This document shows, piece by piece, positions 16,681 to 26,550 of a stretch of DNA of 38,288 nucleotides. The translations under genes and the position numbers were made by a program. The stretch comes from Thermoguttaceae bacterium. Lineage in GTDB: Bacteria; Planctomycetota; Planctomycetia; Pirellulales; Thermoguttaceae. The DNA is taken from the NCBI GenBank assembly GCA_025062105.1, contig JANXAQ010000294.1, positions 1 to 38,288 on the forward strand, written 5' to 3'. How positions within the stretch are numbered: position 1 is the stretch's first letter; each line of letters starts with the position of its first letter. Under the pieces are notes generated by a model. It ran no database searches, had not been told where the DNA came from, and saw nothing but the letters and a program-made list of their open reading frames with translations.

Positions 16681-17021
16681 CTCGACGTTGGCCATTTTTG
16701 GCCTCTTGTCGAAAGGAGAAAGCCATAAGTGCTTGGAATTACTGGAGTTAGAAAAGGAACCTGTGCAAAATCCTGAACATATAGTGAACTTTATGAATTT
16801 TTGATTCCGTAGGCTTTAGCTGCCTCCATCTAAACAGCTACTATATGTAGGGTGCTAGCAGTACTTACAACACAATATATTGGGTCGGAGGCGTGGAAAC
16901 CAAATAGTATAAAGATATCTCCCTCGAATTATGCAGAAGTTCCCCCAATGGTGGGAACAAAAGGAAGGTCCGCCGTAGCTCCTGAACAGAAAAGAAGTTA
17001 GGAAAATTGGCAAAAGTAGAG
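16681..17021 (+). mobile_element. Family C element, copy C5, interrupted by B3
   Basis: The left half (CTCGACGTTGGCCATTTTTGG to GGAGTTAGAAA) and right half (GGTGGGAACAAAAGG to GGCAAAAGTAGAG) are separated by a complete B element. Joining the halves gives a standard C of about 153 bp. Confidence 0.85.
16756..16943 (+). mobile_element. Family B element, copy B3, nested in C5
   Basis: 188 bp, ends GGAACCTGTGCAAAAT and ATTATGCAGAAGTTCC. Same orientation as B1 and B2. It lies in the apical region of C5, so B was mobile after that C copy was already in place. Confidence 0.85.
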
Positions 17022-17648
17022 CCGAAAAGTAGAGCTGGGAATACTCTTTTGCCTTTAAACCCCTCAGGGTCGGGCAACCAGGACTTTCCTATATGCGGAT
17101 AGGAAGGGGGGCGGGTTTTTCCCGCTTTGTTCTCGTTGACTCAGCTGAGGAACAGATTAGGATTGAAAGAGGGCTTTGGCAGATCCCCCGCTAGGGGAGT
17201 ACAGTAAGGAGAGCGGGCAGAACCTATCCAGAAGTAGTAGTGATTTCCGTAGATAATAGTACCATCGGGGTATTTGATAGCACCTTTGATTAGGATCGTT
17301 TCCGGTGTTTTCCTTTTTCGGGATCTCAACATTATGCAACAGGTAGCAATGCTAGTGTCTAGAACATTGTCCAAAATTTCCAATATTACGCAATTTATCA
17401 AGTTCAAAACCAGTCTTCGGTGTCCCTGAACCTGGCTAAAACCCTCTGTGTGATGGGGAATTGGTCGAAAATCTTCTTTCCCTGCTAGCATGACAACTTA
17501 TGTATAATGTTGGGATCGGAATGGGGGAAGGGGATAAGCTGGGTAGAGCCAATTGATGAAGAACTCAGTGGGTCTGGGCCATAATGGTATGGTTTGGGGG
17601 TTGTCCTTTCTTGACTTCGAAGGCAATAGAAATTAGTGAGGTTTTCCG
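17022..17648. other. Upstream region of the TPR gene, no supported gene
   Basis: About 630 bases, lower in GC than the genes. A reverse frame of 116 codons exists (17141-17491) but has no recognisable motif, no clear ribosome-binding site and a composition like the spacer. No A-G element was recognised from 17030 onward. Confidence 0.5.
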
Positions 17649-20600
17649 ATGGTACCCCGACGTACGCATAGGGTCTTGAATTGGAAGCTGGTCGTGGGGT
17701 TGTTGGTCGGTGGGGTGGTGGTGGTCGGTGGGGTGCTCCTGCTCCATGCGGTGCAGGTACAGCGTACGGCTGAAGCAATTCTTCGGGAGGCCGAGGCGGC
17801 TGAGGCTGAAGCTAAGAATCTGCAAACGCAGGGCAAGCAGGAGGAGGCAGAGAAAAAGCTTCAAGAGGCTGTCCAAAAGTATCAGCGGTACATTGGCCTT
17901 CAGCCAAAAGACACCCAGAACCTCGCCAAACTTGCTCTGCTCCTAGCAACTCAAGCTGAAAAGCCCGGTACTCCGATGCGGGCCAAGCTGCAGGCCAGAG
18001 AAGCTTTGGAAATGGCTTCCAGTCGGGATCCGGAAAATCCGGAACTCCTGCGCAAACTGGCTGACATTTCCTTTCAGGTGGGCATGCACACCCAAGCTAC
18101 TACCTATTACCGTCGGCTTCGAGAGCTGCAGCCCAACGATCCTTCGGTAGCCATTCAGTTGGCTCGATCGTTGATCCAGACTGAACATTTCCGAGAGGCT
18201 TTGAGCATTCTGGAACAAGTAGTAGCAGAAGATAAAAGTGCGCTGGCGGCCTATGAAGAGTTGGCCAATTTACTTATGGAAAAAATGCAGGATCCGGATC
18301 GTGCCGAGGGGGTCGTTCAGCAGATGATCTTGGCCAATCCGGATCAGGCCCGTGCGTATGTGATTCGGGCCAGATTGTATCAACGGCGAAAGGAGTTCGA
18401 CAAAGCCCGGCAAGACATTCAAAAGGCCTTAGAATTGGCACCGCGCAGTGTGGAGGTGCTATTAACAGCTGCGGAATTGGCCTTAGCGGAGGGCAATCTG
18501 GCAAGAGCCAGCCAGTATGTGGCGGAAGCGGCGGTGCTTGCGCCGGGCGAGGAACGTGTTTTAGCTGCCCAGGCTCGCCTTGGGCAATTGACAGAAGACT
18601 TTTCCGGAGCTGCCGAGGCTCTCCGACAGATGAAAGACCCTCAGGCGTTGATCCCCCTGGTGAGTGTATTGTTACAGAAAGGCGATGCCCAAGGCGTCCG
18701 GGACGTCATTAAAAAGATGGAAAAGCTTCAGTTTCGGCCGGAAGTGATTCAATTTTTCGAGGCGCAGGTGTTGATTCTGGAACGGCAATGGCGGAAGGCC
18801 AGCTATCTGTTGGAACGGATTCGGCCGGATTTGGAGCGGCTTGGGGATCTGGCACGGCGGGCGGACCTATTGTTGGGAGCCTGTTATGAACAGCTTGGTT
18901 TGCCAGATAAGCAGTTGGCGGCATATCAGCGGGTTTTGGAGTACGATCCGAACCTCGTGATGGCCCGGATCGGGGCGGCCTCGGCCTTGCTGCGCATGGG
19001 CCAGATCGAACGGGCAGTCGCTGAGTTTCGCAAAATCCGCAATCCCGACGAATTGCAAAAAGCCTATCAAAATGCCGGCCTCCGACCGGCCATCTATCGC
19101 CTGCTGGTGGCTGAGGCTTTCCAAACACCGGAAGGCCAGCGAGACTGGTCTCGGTTGGAGGAGTTTTTTGAAAAGATGGGGCCACTCCAAGAAGGGGAGA
19201 AAATTCCGGTAGCTCTGATGCGGGCCGATTTGCTGACCAAACAAGGCAAACTCGCTGAGGCCCGCTCTTTAATAGAACAATTCTTCCAGCAGCATCCGAA
19301 TCATCCTGGTCTGGCCAGTGCGTTAATAGGCTTGGTAGCAGCCCAGGAAGGTCCAGAATCTGCGCTAAAGATGTTAGAGGAATTTCAGGGGAAACTAGCT
19401 GACGATCGGGCGGTCCGGCTGATGCAGATTTCGTTGGCTGCCCAGCTTGGTGGCCAGAGGGCAAGAGCCATCTTAGCCGAGCTAGAGCAACATGCCGAAA
19501 AACTCCCTCAAGCTCACTCCGGAGAGCTTTGGGAACATTTGGGATTGGCCTATTATCTGTTAGGGGCCCGGCCAGAAGCCCAACGGGCTTGGAAAAAGGC
19601 AGTTTCCGCTGGTGTTTCCGAACCTCGACTGTTTTTAGCTCTTTTTGAACTATCGCGGGAAATGGACGACGGCCGAGGAATGCAGGAGGCGGCCGATCAG
19701 TTGGCTGAGGCACTTGGACGGCGAAGTGCCGAATGGAACTATGCGGAAGCGGCTCGATTAGTCTGGGCGGTTCGCAAAGGACAGTTGGAACACCGTTCTT
19801 TGGTCCGGGCGAAACAACACTTGCACGAAGCGCGCCAATCCCGGCCAACCTGGCATAAATTGCTTTTATTGGAAGGCGAGATCGCCCTGATGGAGAATCG
19901 GCCCGACGATGCCATTCGACTTTATCAGGAGGCCAGTAATCTGGCACCCCTGGATCCCTTACATTTGCAGCAGTTGGTGCAGTTGCTTTACGCCCGGGGG
20001 CGGTTTGAGGAGGCCAAACAGCAGTTGGATCGGTTGGGCCAACAGGCCATGTCGCCCCAGATGGAACGGCTTCGGATTGAACTGGACGAACGTACCGGTC
20101 AACTGGAACGGGCCTTGGAGCTGGCCGCCCAGACCGTGGCAAAATCGAACCAGGCTACCGATTTTCTTTGGTATGGGCATTTGCTCTCTCGGGCAGGAAA
20201 ACTATCGGAAGCTGAACAAGCTTTCCGACGGGCGATCGAATTGGCCCCTGCTTTGACAGAGGCCTGGCTGGCATGTGTGGCAGCACTGATGGCACAAAAT
20301 AAACCCAGCGAGGCTGAAAAACTACTCCGTCAGGCTCAAGTGCAATTGCCTCAAGACCAAGCTCCCTTGTTTTTGGCCCATGCCTATGAGTTGATCGGTC
20401 AACCGGTTCGGGCTGCTGAACAGTACGAACTGCTTCTTCAAAGCCGTCCAAACGAGATCGACCTATTGGATCGGGCTGCGGCATTTTATTTCCGAACTGG
20501 CCAACTGGAAAAAGCAGCAAAAACGCTCAACGAGCTATTAGAACTGGCTCAGAAAGATCCGAAAAAATACCAAGCCCAGATTCTTGGCGCTCGGCGTGCT

Positions 20601-21935
20601 TTGGCCCGGACCTTGGCTGCCATGGGCGATTACCGCCGACATCTGCATGCCCTCCGACTAGTAGACGAAAATATCCACCAGGAAAAAGATAGTCTTGTGG
20701 ATCTTCAACTGAAGGCCTTGATTTTGGCCAAACGACCTGAACGGGCCGCCCAACAACAAGCCATCGAAATTCTGGAAACGGTGCAAAAGCAGCTTCAAAT
20801 CAAAGGACAACGTCTTTCGCCCGAAGAACAATTTTTGCTAGCCCAACTATACGACAGTGTGGGCCAATGGACCATGGCCCGAGAACAGATGCTGGATTTA
20901 TTAGCCCAAAGGGGCGTGGGCGACCGATTTGTCGAAGCCTATTTGGAGATGCTCTTTCGCCATGCTGTGCCTGCCAGCGAGATCAAGGTTTGGCTGAATC
21001 GCTTGGAAAAGATTGCTCCGAATGCGCCGCCCACTGTAGCGATGAAGGCTCGCTATCTGGTATTGGTCCGCCAACCCCAAGAAGCCGTGGAATTAGTGAA
21101 AAAATCTATCCCACGCCCGTTGCCGCCAGAGCAAGTAGCCAGGCTCCGGGATGCTGCCGCCTTGCTGGAAGAGCTCAACCAATATGAAGCAGCTCGGCAA
21201 CTTTACCAAGAGTTTGCAGAAACTGCGCCGGGCGGAAGCATTGTCTTGGCCGAATTCTTAGGCAGACACGGCACTCTAGACGAAGCCCTGGCCCAGTGCG
21301 AAGCCGCCATCGGAACCCTCAAAATGGAAGCTATTATCACTTCGGCCGTCAATATCCTTACGGCCCAACGAAAACGAGCCACCCAACAGCATTTCCGAAA
21401 AGTGGAAGGCTGGATTCTCCAAGCCTTGGAAGAAAATCCCCTGTCCCGGGTCGCCCCCTTCCAACTGGCCCGGCTTCTGGACTTGCAAGGGCGATATGAT
21501 GAATTGATACGTATCTATCGGGAACTCATGGGCCGGAGCGATTTGAGCGAATTTGAGCGGGCTGCCGCAGCAAATAATCTGGCCTATGTGTTGGCCGTGA
21601 GCGGCAAAAATCCTAAAGAAGCCTTAGAATATGTCCAGCAAGCAATCGCCATATTAGGCCCTATGCCTTATCTATTAGACACCCAGGCGATGGCCTATTT
21701 CGGCTTAGGAGAGCCAGGCAAAGCAGTGGCCTTGTTGCGGGAAGCCATCAGCATGGACCCGACTGGATTGCGTTATTTCCACTTGGCCTTGGCCCATATG
21801 GCTGCCAATGACCAGCAAGCCGCTGCTAAGGCGCTCCAAGTGGCTAAAGACGCCCATGCGCTTTCCATCGACCAAATCCCTGAACTGGAACGAGCCTTAT
21901 ACCAAGAACTTGTCAAAAAAGTAGGTTCCTTCTAA
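17649..21935 (+). CDS. Giant membrane-anchored TPR repeat protein
   Basis: 1428 residues. A basic N-terminus is followed by one membrane segment (about 11-33, WKLVVGLLVGGVVVVGGVLLL), then a charged coiled-coil-like stretch (EAEAAEAEAKNLQTQGKQEE), and then TPR-type helical hairpins to the C-terminus. Clear TPR units include KLADISFQVGMHTQATTYYR, FLWYGHLLSRAGKLSEAEQA and LDTQAMAYFGLGEPGKAVAL. Topology suggests a periplasm- or surface-facing scaffold. The length exceeds the TPR proteins associated with exopolysaccharide systems (about 900 residues, PrsT-like), to which it has only general resemblance. The stop TAA (21933-21935) sits inside the CTAAG at the left edge of copy C6. No partner genes are adjacent. 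Confidence 0.9.
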   Translation: MVPRRTHRVLNWKLVVGLLVGGVVVVGGVLLLHAVQVQRTAEAILREAEAAEAEAKNLQTQGKQEEAEKKLQEAVQKYQRYIGLQPKDTQNLAKLALLLATQAEKPGTPMRAKLQAREALEMASSRDPENPELLRKLADISFQVGMHTQATTYYRRLRELQPNDPSVAIQLARSLIQTEHFREALSILEQVVAEDKSALAAYEELANLLMEKMQDPDRAEGVVQQMILANPDQARAYVIRARLYQRRKEFDKARQDIQKALELAPRSVEVLLTAAELALAEGNLARASQYVAEAAVLAPGEERVLAAQARLGQLTEDFSGAAEALRQMKDPQALIPLVSVLLQKGDAQGVRDVIKKMEKLQFRPEVIQFFEAQVLILERQWRKASYLLERIRPDLERLGDLARRADLLLGACYEQLGLPDKQLAAYQRVLEYDPNLVMARIGAASALLRMGQIERAVAEFRKIRNPDELQKAYQNAGLRPAIYRLLVAEAFQTPEGQRDWSRLEEFFEKMGPLQEGEKIPVALMRADLLTKQGKLAEARSLIEQFFQQHPNHPGLASALIGLVAAQEGPESALKMLEEFQGKLADDRAVRLMQISLAAQLGGQRARAILAELEQHAEKLPQAHSGELWEHLGLAYYLLGARPEAQRAWKKAVSAGVSEPRLFLALFELSREMDDGRGMQEAADQLAEALGRRSAEWNYAEAARLVWAVRKGQLEHRSLVRAKQHLHEARQSRPTWHKLLLLEGEIALMENRPDDAIRLYQEASNLAPLDPLHLQQLVQLLYARGRFEEAKQQLDRLGQQAMSPQMERLRIELDERTGQLERALELAAQTVAKSNQATDFLWYGHLLSRAGKLSEAEQAFRRAIELAPALTEAWLACVAALMAQNKPSEAEKLLRQAQVQLPQDQAPLFLAHAYELIGQPVRAAEQYELLLQSRPNEIDLLDRAAAFYFRTGQLEKAAKTLNELLELAQKDPKKYQAQILGARRALARTLAAMGDYRRHLHALRLVDENIHQEKDSLVDLQLKALILAKRPERAAQQQAIEILETVQKQLQIKGQRLSPEEQFLLAQLYDSVGQWTMAREQMLDLLAQRGVGDRFVEAYLEMLFRHAVPASEIKVWLNRLEKIAPNAPPTVAMKARYLVLVRQPQEAVELVKKSIPRPLPPEQVARLRDAAALLEELNQYEAARQLYQEFAETAPGGSIVLAEFLGRHGTLDEALAQCEAAIGTLKMEAIITSAVNILTAQRKRATQQHFRKVEGWILQALEENPLSRVAPFQLARLLDLQGRYDELIRIYRELMGRSDLSEFERAAAANNLAYVLAVSGKNPKEALEYVQQAIAILGPMPYLLDTQAMAYFGLGEPGKAVALLREAISMDPTGLRYFHLALAHMAANDQQAAAKALQVAKDAHALSIDQIPELERALYQELVKKVGSF

Positions 21936-21936
21936 G

Positions 21937-22084
21937 CTCGACTTTTGCCATTTTCAGGCTCCTGCCGAAGGGGGAAAGTTCTAACTGCCCGAAATTATTG
22001 GTCTTGGGAAAATGTGTGAACAAACAGAGGCTTCGTCCTAATTCTTGGAGTCAAACCAAGTTAGGAAAAATGGCAAAAGTCGAG
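21937..22084 (+). mobile_element. Family C element, copy C6, abutting the TPR stop codon
   Basis: 148 bp, CTCGACTTTTGCCATTTT to AAAATGGCAAAAGTCGAG, flanked by direct CTAAG (21932-21936, 22085-22089). The left pentamer contains the TAA stop of the TPR gene. In the transcript the element would form a long hairpin one base after the stop. Confidence 0.9.
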
Positions 22085-22089
22085 CTAAG

Positions 22090-22246
22090 AGGCCGTCCGA
22101 AAAAGGCATTTTCTATGATGAAAGGAGGTTTCCTTTCTCAATTTCCCAGAATCCCAAAATCCCTGTTTTTTAAGGACTCTGAAGGATAGGAGCCGGTCGG
22201 CCAAAACCCATTGGAAACCAATCAAATCCCCATTGTAGGACAGCCT
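22090..22246 (+). mobile_element. Family D element, copy D2
   Basis: 157 bp, ends AGGCCGTCCGAAAAA and TGTAGGACAGCCT, bounded by CTAAG at 22085-22089 and 22247-22251. Interior blocks GGAGGTTTCCTTTCTCAAT and AGGAGCCGGTCGGCCAAAAC recur in D4 and D5. Confidence 0.85.
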
Positions 22247-22251
22247 CTAAG

Positions 22252-22634
22252 CCCTGTTTTGTCATTTTGGTTTCCTGTCGAAAGGGAATGCCCTAAATCT
22301 TTGGTATTATTGGACTTAGAGACTGTTCTGACATTGGAATTCGGAAGGAACCTCTGCATAATGTTAGGGAGATACTTTTATACCATTTTGGCTTTTCCTC
22401 CCCCTACCACAACATATAAAGGGTGCTAGGATTGTTTGCACCCAATAAATAGTAGGTGTCTAGGTAGGACAAGCAAAGGGGAATATAATCCAAAGTTCAC
22501 ATAGCTCACTATGTGTTCAGGATTTGGCAGAGCTCCCCCTTTAAAAATATTGGCATTGGAAATTTGCTCACCCAAGAGACTTCAACGTCTAACTACCTGA
22601 AATAAAAGAAGTTATAAAAACAGCAAACGTCCAG
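22252..22634. mobile_element. Family C element, copy C7, diverged and interrupted by B4
   Basis: It starts CCCTGTTTTGTCATTTTGG, ends GCAAACGTCCAG, and is followed by CTAAG (22635-22639). The flanks of B4 both contain the C central motif TATTGG(A/C), so more than a clean insertion happened, perhaps a duplication or a fusion of two C copies. Confidence 0.65.
22347..22536 (-). mobile_element. Family B element, copy B4 (reverse), inside C7
   Basis: 190 bp, ends GGAACCTCTGCATAAT and TTTGGCAGAGCTCC. Conserved blocks appear in reverse order relative to B1, for example TTTTATACCATTTTGGC near the left end. Confidence 0.8.
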
Positions 22635-22754
22635 CTAAGTAAGGCTTTTGCGTTCAGCAAACGGTAGTTCCCTACCCTTTTGAACGCTAAAATAGAAAGC
22701 GTTCTCAATTATTCTTCCCTCTTTTTGGCTTCCTAGTTCCAAGGAAATGTTCCG

Positions 22755-24887
22755 ATGCAACTGTGCTTGGCAGAGTGTGGAGGTTTTGCTCGCTATTTGA
22801 AAGGAATGGCCTTGTGTATGGGTATCTTGCTAGGGATGCCTAGTATTCTGTCGGCCGACCAAGGTACTACTGTCCGTTGGGAGGGGTACTATCTTCCAGC
22901 GGCAGAGCTTGGGCCGGAAAATCCGCTTCCGATGTTTCGGGGGCCGAGGGAGGACGAAACCATTCGGCTGGACCCGGCTATTCCCCTAGAAGAACGGCGG
23001 TATCTGGGTTGGCGGGTGGCTTGGCGATGTTTGCCTTACCGAATCCAGGACGGATATAACCGCAAAAAGCAGCTCCGATGTTTTGACGCCCTGGTATTGG
23101 AAAATGAAACGTTACGGGCAGTCTTTTTACCCAACCTAGGCGGCCGGTTGGTGTCTCTGATCCATAAACCGACTCAGCGAGAGCTCTTGGCCCGGAATCC
23201 GGTCTTTCAGCCTGCTAATCTGGCTCTACGGAATGCCTGGTTTAGCGGCGGCATCGAATGGAATACGACACTCCGAGGCCATTATTATTTGACCTGTTCG
23301 CCGGTCTTTGCGGCCCAGGTTCGCGGCAGACAAGGGGAACCGGTGCTTCGACTGTACGAATGGGACCGGGTACGGTGTTTTCCGTGGCAGATTGATTTCC
23401 ACCTGCCGCCGGGCAGTTCGGTCCTTTTTGCCCACGTGCGTATCCTAAACCCACATGAGGTAGAAATACCAATGTACTGGTGGACAAATATTGCCGTACC
23501 CGAACGAAAGGATGTACGGGTGCTGGTGCCCACTGAAACTGGCCTGACCCATAGTTATGAGCGGGGGGAACTAACCATCGCCCGACTGCCCCATTATGAA
23601 GGCCGGGATATGACCTATACAACCCAATCGCAGCGGGCCTATGATTTTTTTGCCCGGATCCCGGACGGTCAGCGGCGTTGGATTGCCGCTCTGGACGGGC
23701 AAGGTCGGGGCCTGTTTGAAGTATCCACCGATCAGCTTCGAGGAAGAAAAATCTTCGCCTGGGGGATGAGCCAGGGTGGACGCCGTTGGCAAGAATTCTT
23801 AGCTCAGCCGGGATTCGCCTATCTGGAAATCCAAGCCGGCCTGGCCCAAACCCAAATGGAATGCATCCCCATGCCGCCAAAGACCGCCTGGGCTTGGACC
23901 GAAGCCTTCGGCCTGCTGGAAGTGGAGCCGAAGCTCGTACATGGTCCTGATTGGACTGCTGCCTGGAAGGCGGCAGATGCATGCCTGGAAAAAATCCTAC
24001 CACGTGCAGAAATGGCTCAATGGCATCAAAAGTTCACCCAAATCAGTACCCGTGCACCAGAACGGCTCTTGCAGATGGGTTCTGGCTGGGCAGCTCTGGA
24101 ACGTCGGCGCTGCCAGGCCCAAAATCTACCCGATCCTCTGCCAGAGCATTTGCCCTTCCCGCCCGAATCTCTGGGTCCGGAACAAGCCCCTTGGTTAGCT
24201 TTACTGGAAAAGGGTGTCTTACCGCCGGTGGAACCCACCATCACCGATCCAGGGGCCCTGATGACTCAGTGCGAATGGGCCCCGCTTTTAGAAAAAAGCG
24301 CCCAGACTGCCGATGGTAACCATTGGCTCACCTGGTGGCATTTAGGCAATATCCGCATGGAGGCCCTGGATCTGGAGGGTGCCGAAAAGGCCTGGCAGGC
24401 CTCGCTTGCTTGCCAAAAAAGCGGTTGGGCGCTCCGAAACCTGGCCGTCTTGGCCGACCGTCGAGGCGATCGGCAAAAGGCTTGCCAACTGCTACTTCAG
24501 GCCTGGCACACCGGCCCCCAAATCGCTCCCTTGGCCATCGAATATCTTCAGATGCTCACCCAGAGCCGCCGATTTGCCGAGGTTTATGATTTTGTCGCTA
24601 CCTTGCCGGAGAAAATCCGACAGCATGAGCGGGTGCAATTGCTTTGGGCCAGGGCAGCCATCGAACTTGGCCGTCTGGAAGGGGTGGAGAAAATCTTCCA
24701 CTACGAGTTTGCCACTATCCAGGAAGGAGAAGTTTCGCTGACGGACCTATGGTTTGCTTGGCACGAGAAGCGATTGGCCGCCGCCGAGAATGTGCCGATC
24801 GATGAGAAATTGCGCCAGCGGGTACGCCGCCAATTTCCGCCACCACGGCAGATCGACTTCCGAATGTTTGTCCCCGCTGAAAAGTAA
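22755..24887 (+). CDS. Exported DUF5107 domain protein with C-terminal TPR-like helices
   Basis: 710 residues with an N-terminal hydrophobic signal (GMALCMGILLGMPSILSADQ). Residues about 110-390 form the DUF5107 region, recognisable by LENETLRAVFLPNLGGRLVS, FSGGIEWN and MYWWTNIAVPE. This family has a galactose-mutarotase/supersandwich-like beta fold and is presumed to act on or bind carbohydrate; its activity is not established. The C-terminal 200 residues contain TPR-like hairpins (HLGNIRMEALDLEGAEKAWQAS, ALRNLAVLADRRGDRQKACQLL), as in many DUF5107 proteins. The ATG at 22755 follows AAGGAAATG. It is flanked by repeat arrays and has no co-directional partner. Confidence 0.85.
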   Translation: MQLCLAECGGFARYLKGMALCMGILLGMPSILSADQGTTVRWEGYYLPAAELGPENPLPMFRGPREDETIRLDPAIPLEERRYLGWRVAWRCLPYRIQDGYNRKKQLRCFDALVLENETLRAVFLPNLGGRLVSLIHKPTQRELLARNPVFQPANLALRNAWFSGGIEWNTTLRGHYYLTCSPVFAAQVRGRQGEPVLRLYEWDRVRCFPWQIDFHLPPGSSVLFAHVRILNPHEVEIPMYWWTNIAVPERKDVRVLVPTETGLTHSYERGELTIARLPHYEGRDMTYTTQSQRAYDFFARIPDGQRRWIAALDGQGRGLFEVSTDQLRGRKIFAWGMSQGGRRWQEFLAQPGFAYLEIQAGLAQTQMECIPMPPKTAWAWTEAFGLLEVEPKLVHGPDWTAAWKAADACLEKILPRAEMAQWHQKFTQISTRAPERLLQMGSGWAALERRRCQAQNLPDPLPEHLPFPPESLGPEQAPWLALLEKGVLPPVEPTITDPGALMTQCEWAPLLEKSAQTADGNHWLTWWHLGNIRMEALDLEGAEKAWQASLACQKSGWALRNLAVLADRRGDRQKACQLLLQAWHTGPQIAPLAIEYLQMLTQSRRFAEVYDFVATLPEKIRQHERVQLLWARAAIELGRLEGVEKIFHYEFATIQEGEVSLTDLWFAWHEKRLAAAENVPIDEKLRQRVRRQFPPPRQIDFRMFVPAEK

Positions 24888-24958
24888 CGCCAATCCTCCC
24901 GCTGCAAGTGAGTGCTTCCTGTAGGGGTGCTTTGGCGTTCCCACATTCCGGGAATACA

Positions 24959-25220
24959 CTGTACTTTCTAAAAAATGCCTTTCCCGGGGCGAGGCTATAG
25001 ACCGAGGCCAACTTGGGCCAGCTATGCCCGAAGGACATTTTCGGCTCCTAAGCCCTCCCCGCAACAGTCCCCCAAAATTGCTCCTCCAACGTATGACCTT
25101 TCACCAGGTGAGGCTGTTAGGGATCACAAAGTACAGGCAGGCAGCCGTTTCAGCAACACCCGGGCCAGAACGGTTTCATCCCACCCTCGCCTCATAAAGG
25201 GAGAATTTTGAGAAAGTCAG
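24959..25220. mobile_element. Family A element, copy A3
   Basis: Left end CTGTACTTTCTAAAAAATGC, right end TTTTGAGAAAGTCAG (imperfect inverted), 262 bp. It shares CGGGGCGAGGCTAT and GACCTTTC with A1. It lies between the convergent DUF5107 and beta-propeller genes. Confidence 0.65.
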
Positions 25221-25286
25221 GGAAAAGGAAACCATCTGGTAATTTCGGGAAGCTAATCGGCCTTTATAGCGGCTTTTTCTTGGGGA

Positions 25287-26550
25287 TTAGGTTGGGATGA
25301 TAGAACTAATGTCAATTAGGTACATCTGTCGGCCGGCTTCGTGCACGGAATCGATGCAAATATAGCGGCCGGTGCGCCTGATGCGAGGATGCAAATCGCA
25401 GCGCCATTCATGGAACGGGGGTTGCCGGTACTCTGGCCCCTGATAAAAAACGCTCAACGGCATCCGTTCTTTGCGCTCGATATCATAAAGATAAAGGTGC
25501 TGGTTTCGTTGCTGGTCCGGATAGGTATCCCAGACGAACCAACGGGAGTTGGGCAGGTAGTTGCAGTTGCCGTCGCCGGTCATCAGCACTTCTTCAACGG
25601 TGCCGCCGGGTTTATCTTCTACCAGGAGGAACCCGTCCCGTTTTAATTTCCGCGTCCAAACCAGCAGATGTTTTGGGTCCCGCCAGATGAAATGGCTTGT
25701 TAGGCCGTTATCATCGATAATGCGGAGATCGGAGCCGTCCGGTGCAGAGGTGATCATTCGTATTGTATGCCCCGGCTTTTCCGGTAAGCGCCATCGGTGC
25801 AGAAAAACAAATCGGCTTCCGTCGGGATTGACTAGCAGATGGTTGAACCAATGTTTCGATTGGCCGAATTCCCCGTGTGGGAAGGGTATTTTTGCTACAT
25901 CTGCGTAGCTGATGATAAGCTCTGTTTTACCGGTTTGCAGATCGACCCGCCAAATGCCAGTCTCTTTGGGCGCCAACTGGGGGGCATAAGGGTCGGGGAT
26001 GCCGTTATAGCCGTAGCCGGGCCGCATGTCCGCCAAACGGCGAAAGTCGGTTGTTACTGCCCATCGGCGGGCTAACCGCATAAATGGCCATCGGCACAGT
26101 TCGCTTCTGGCCGGTCTTGATATCCAAGAGATGGCAAACGTAGTGGTCCTTTTGTCGATCGTTCCAGAGGATTTGGTCGGGAAAACTAGGCCGCCACTGC
26201 AGCATACAGCCTTGCTGCCAACACCAAGCCGTGCTGGTACCCAGTTCGGTCCATCGGTCGCCGTCGGCCAGGTCAATCATGCCAATCCGGACCATGTCGT
26301 CCGGCTTGGGCGAACGATGTTCAAAATCCACCTCCATGCCCAGGACATATCGATCCGTTAGATCGAATTGCCATTTGTCATAGTAACCGAACCAGTGAAA
26401 CTTCGGCCCCTTGGTAATCGCTTGGCAAGGAGGCAGTTTCGAGGCAGGTTGGGCCGCTCGAAGATGGTGGGAACCCAAGAGGCTGCCGACGGTCAATGTC
26501 CCCGTCAACCGAAGCCAATCTCGCCGCGTCTGTTTGCCAGAGCTGACCAT
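25287..26550 (-). pseudogene. Tat-exported beta-propeller protein (oligogalacturonate lyase/TolB-like), frameshifted
   Basis: The protein is split over two frames. The N-terminal frame starts at ATG 26550 behind a strong TAGGAGA site, has a twin-arginine signal (RRDWLRLTG) and reads through to AIYAVSP. The C-terminal frame picks up at RRWAVTTDFRRLADMRPGYGYNG and ends TGRYICIDSVHEAGRQMYLIDIS. Together they make about 420 residues of repeated beta-propeller blades (NPDGSRFVFLHRW, APDGSDLRIIDDNG). The frame changes between about 26064 and 26073; a one-base insertion or two-base loss repairs it. The blades resemble the oligogalacturonate lyase/TolB-like superfamily; substrate unknown. It lies next to another Tat protein, the sialidase. 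Whether this is a true mutation or a sequence error cannot be decided here. Confidence 0.75.

Noticed and set aside
17141-17491. 116-codon minus-strand frame upstream of the TPR gene
   Set aside because: No recognisable family, no clear ribosome-binding site, spacer-like composition. It could be real, but nothing supports it.
18709-20142. 477-codon frame antisense to the TPR gene
   Set aside because: A shadow of a GC-biased coding frame; Pro/Arg-rich with no domain.
26060-26080. Programmed ribosomal frameshift in the beta-propeller gene
   Set aside because: No slippery heptamer or downstream structure is evident, and exported propeller proteins are not known to use one.
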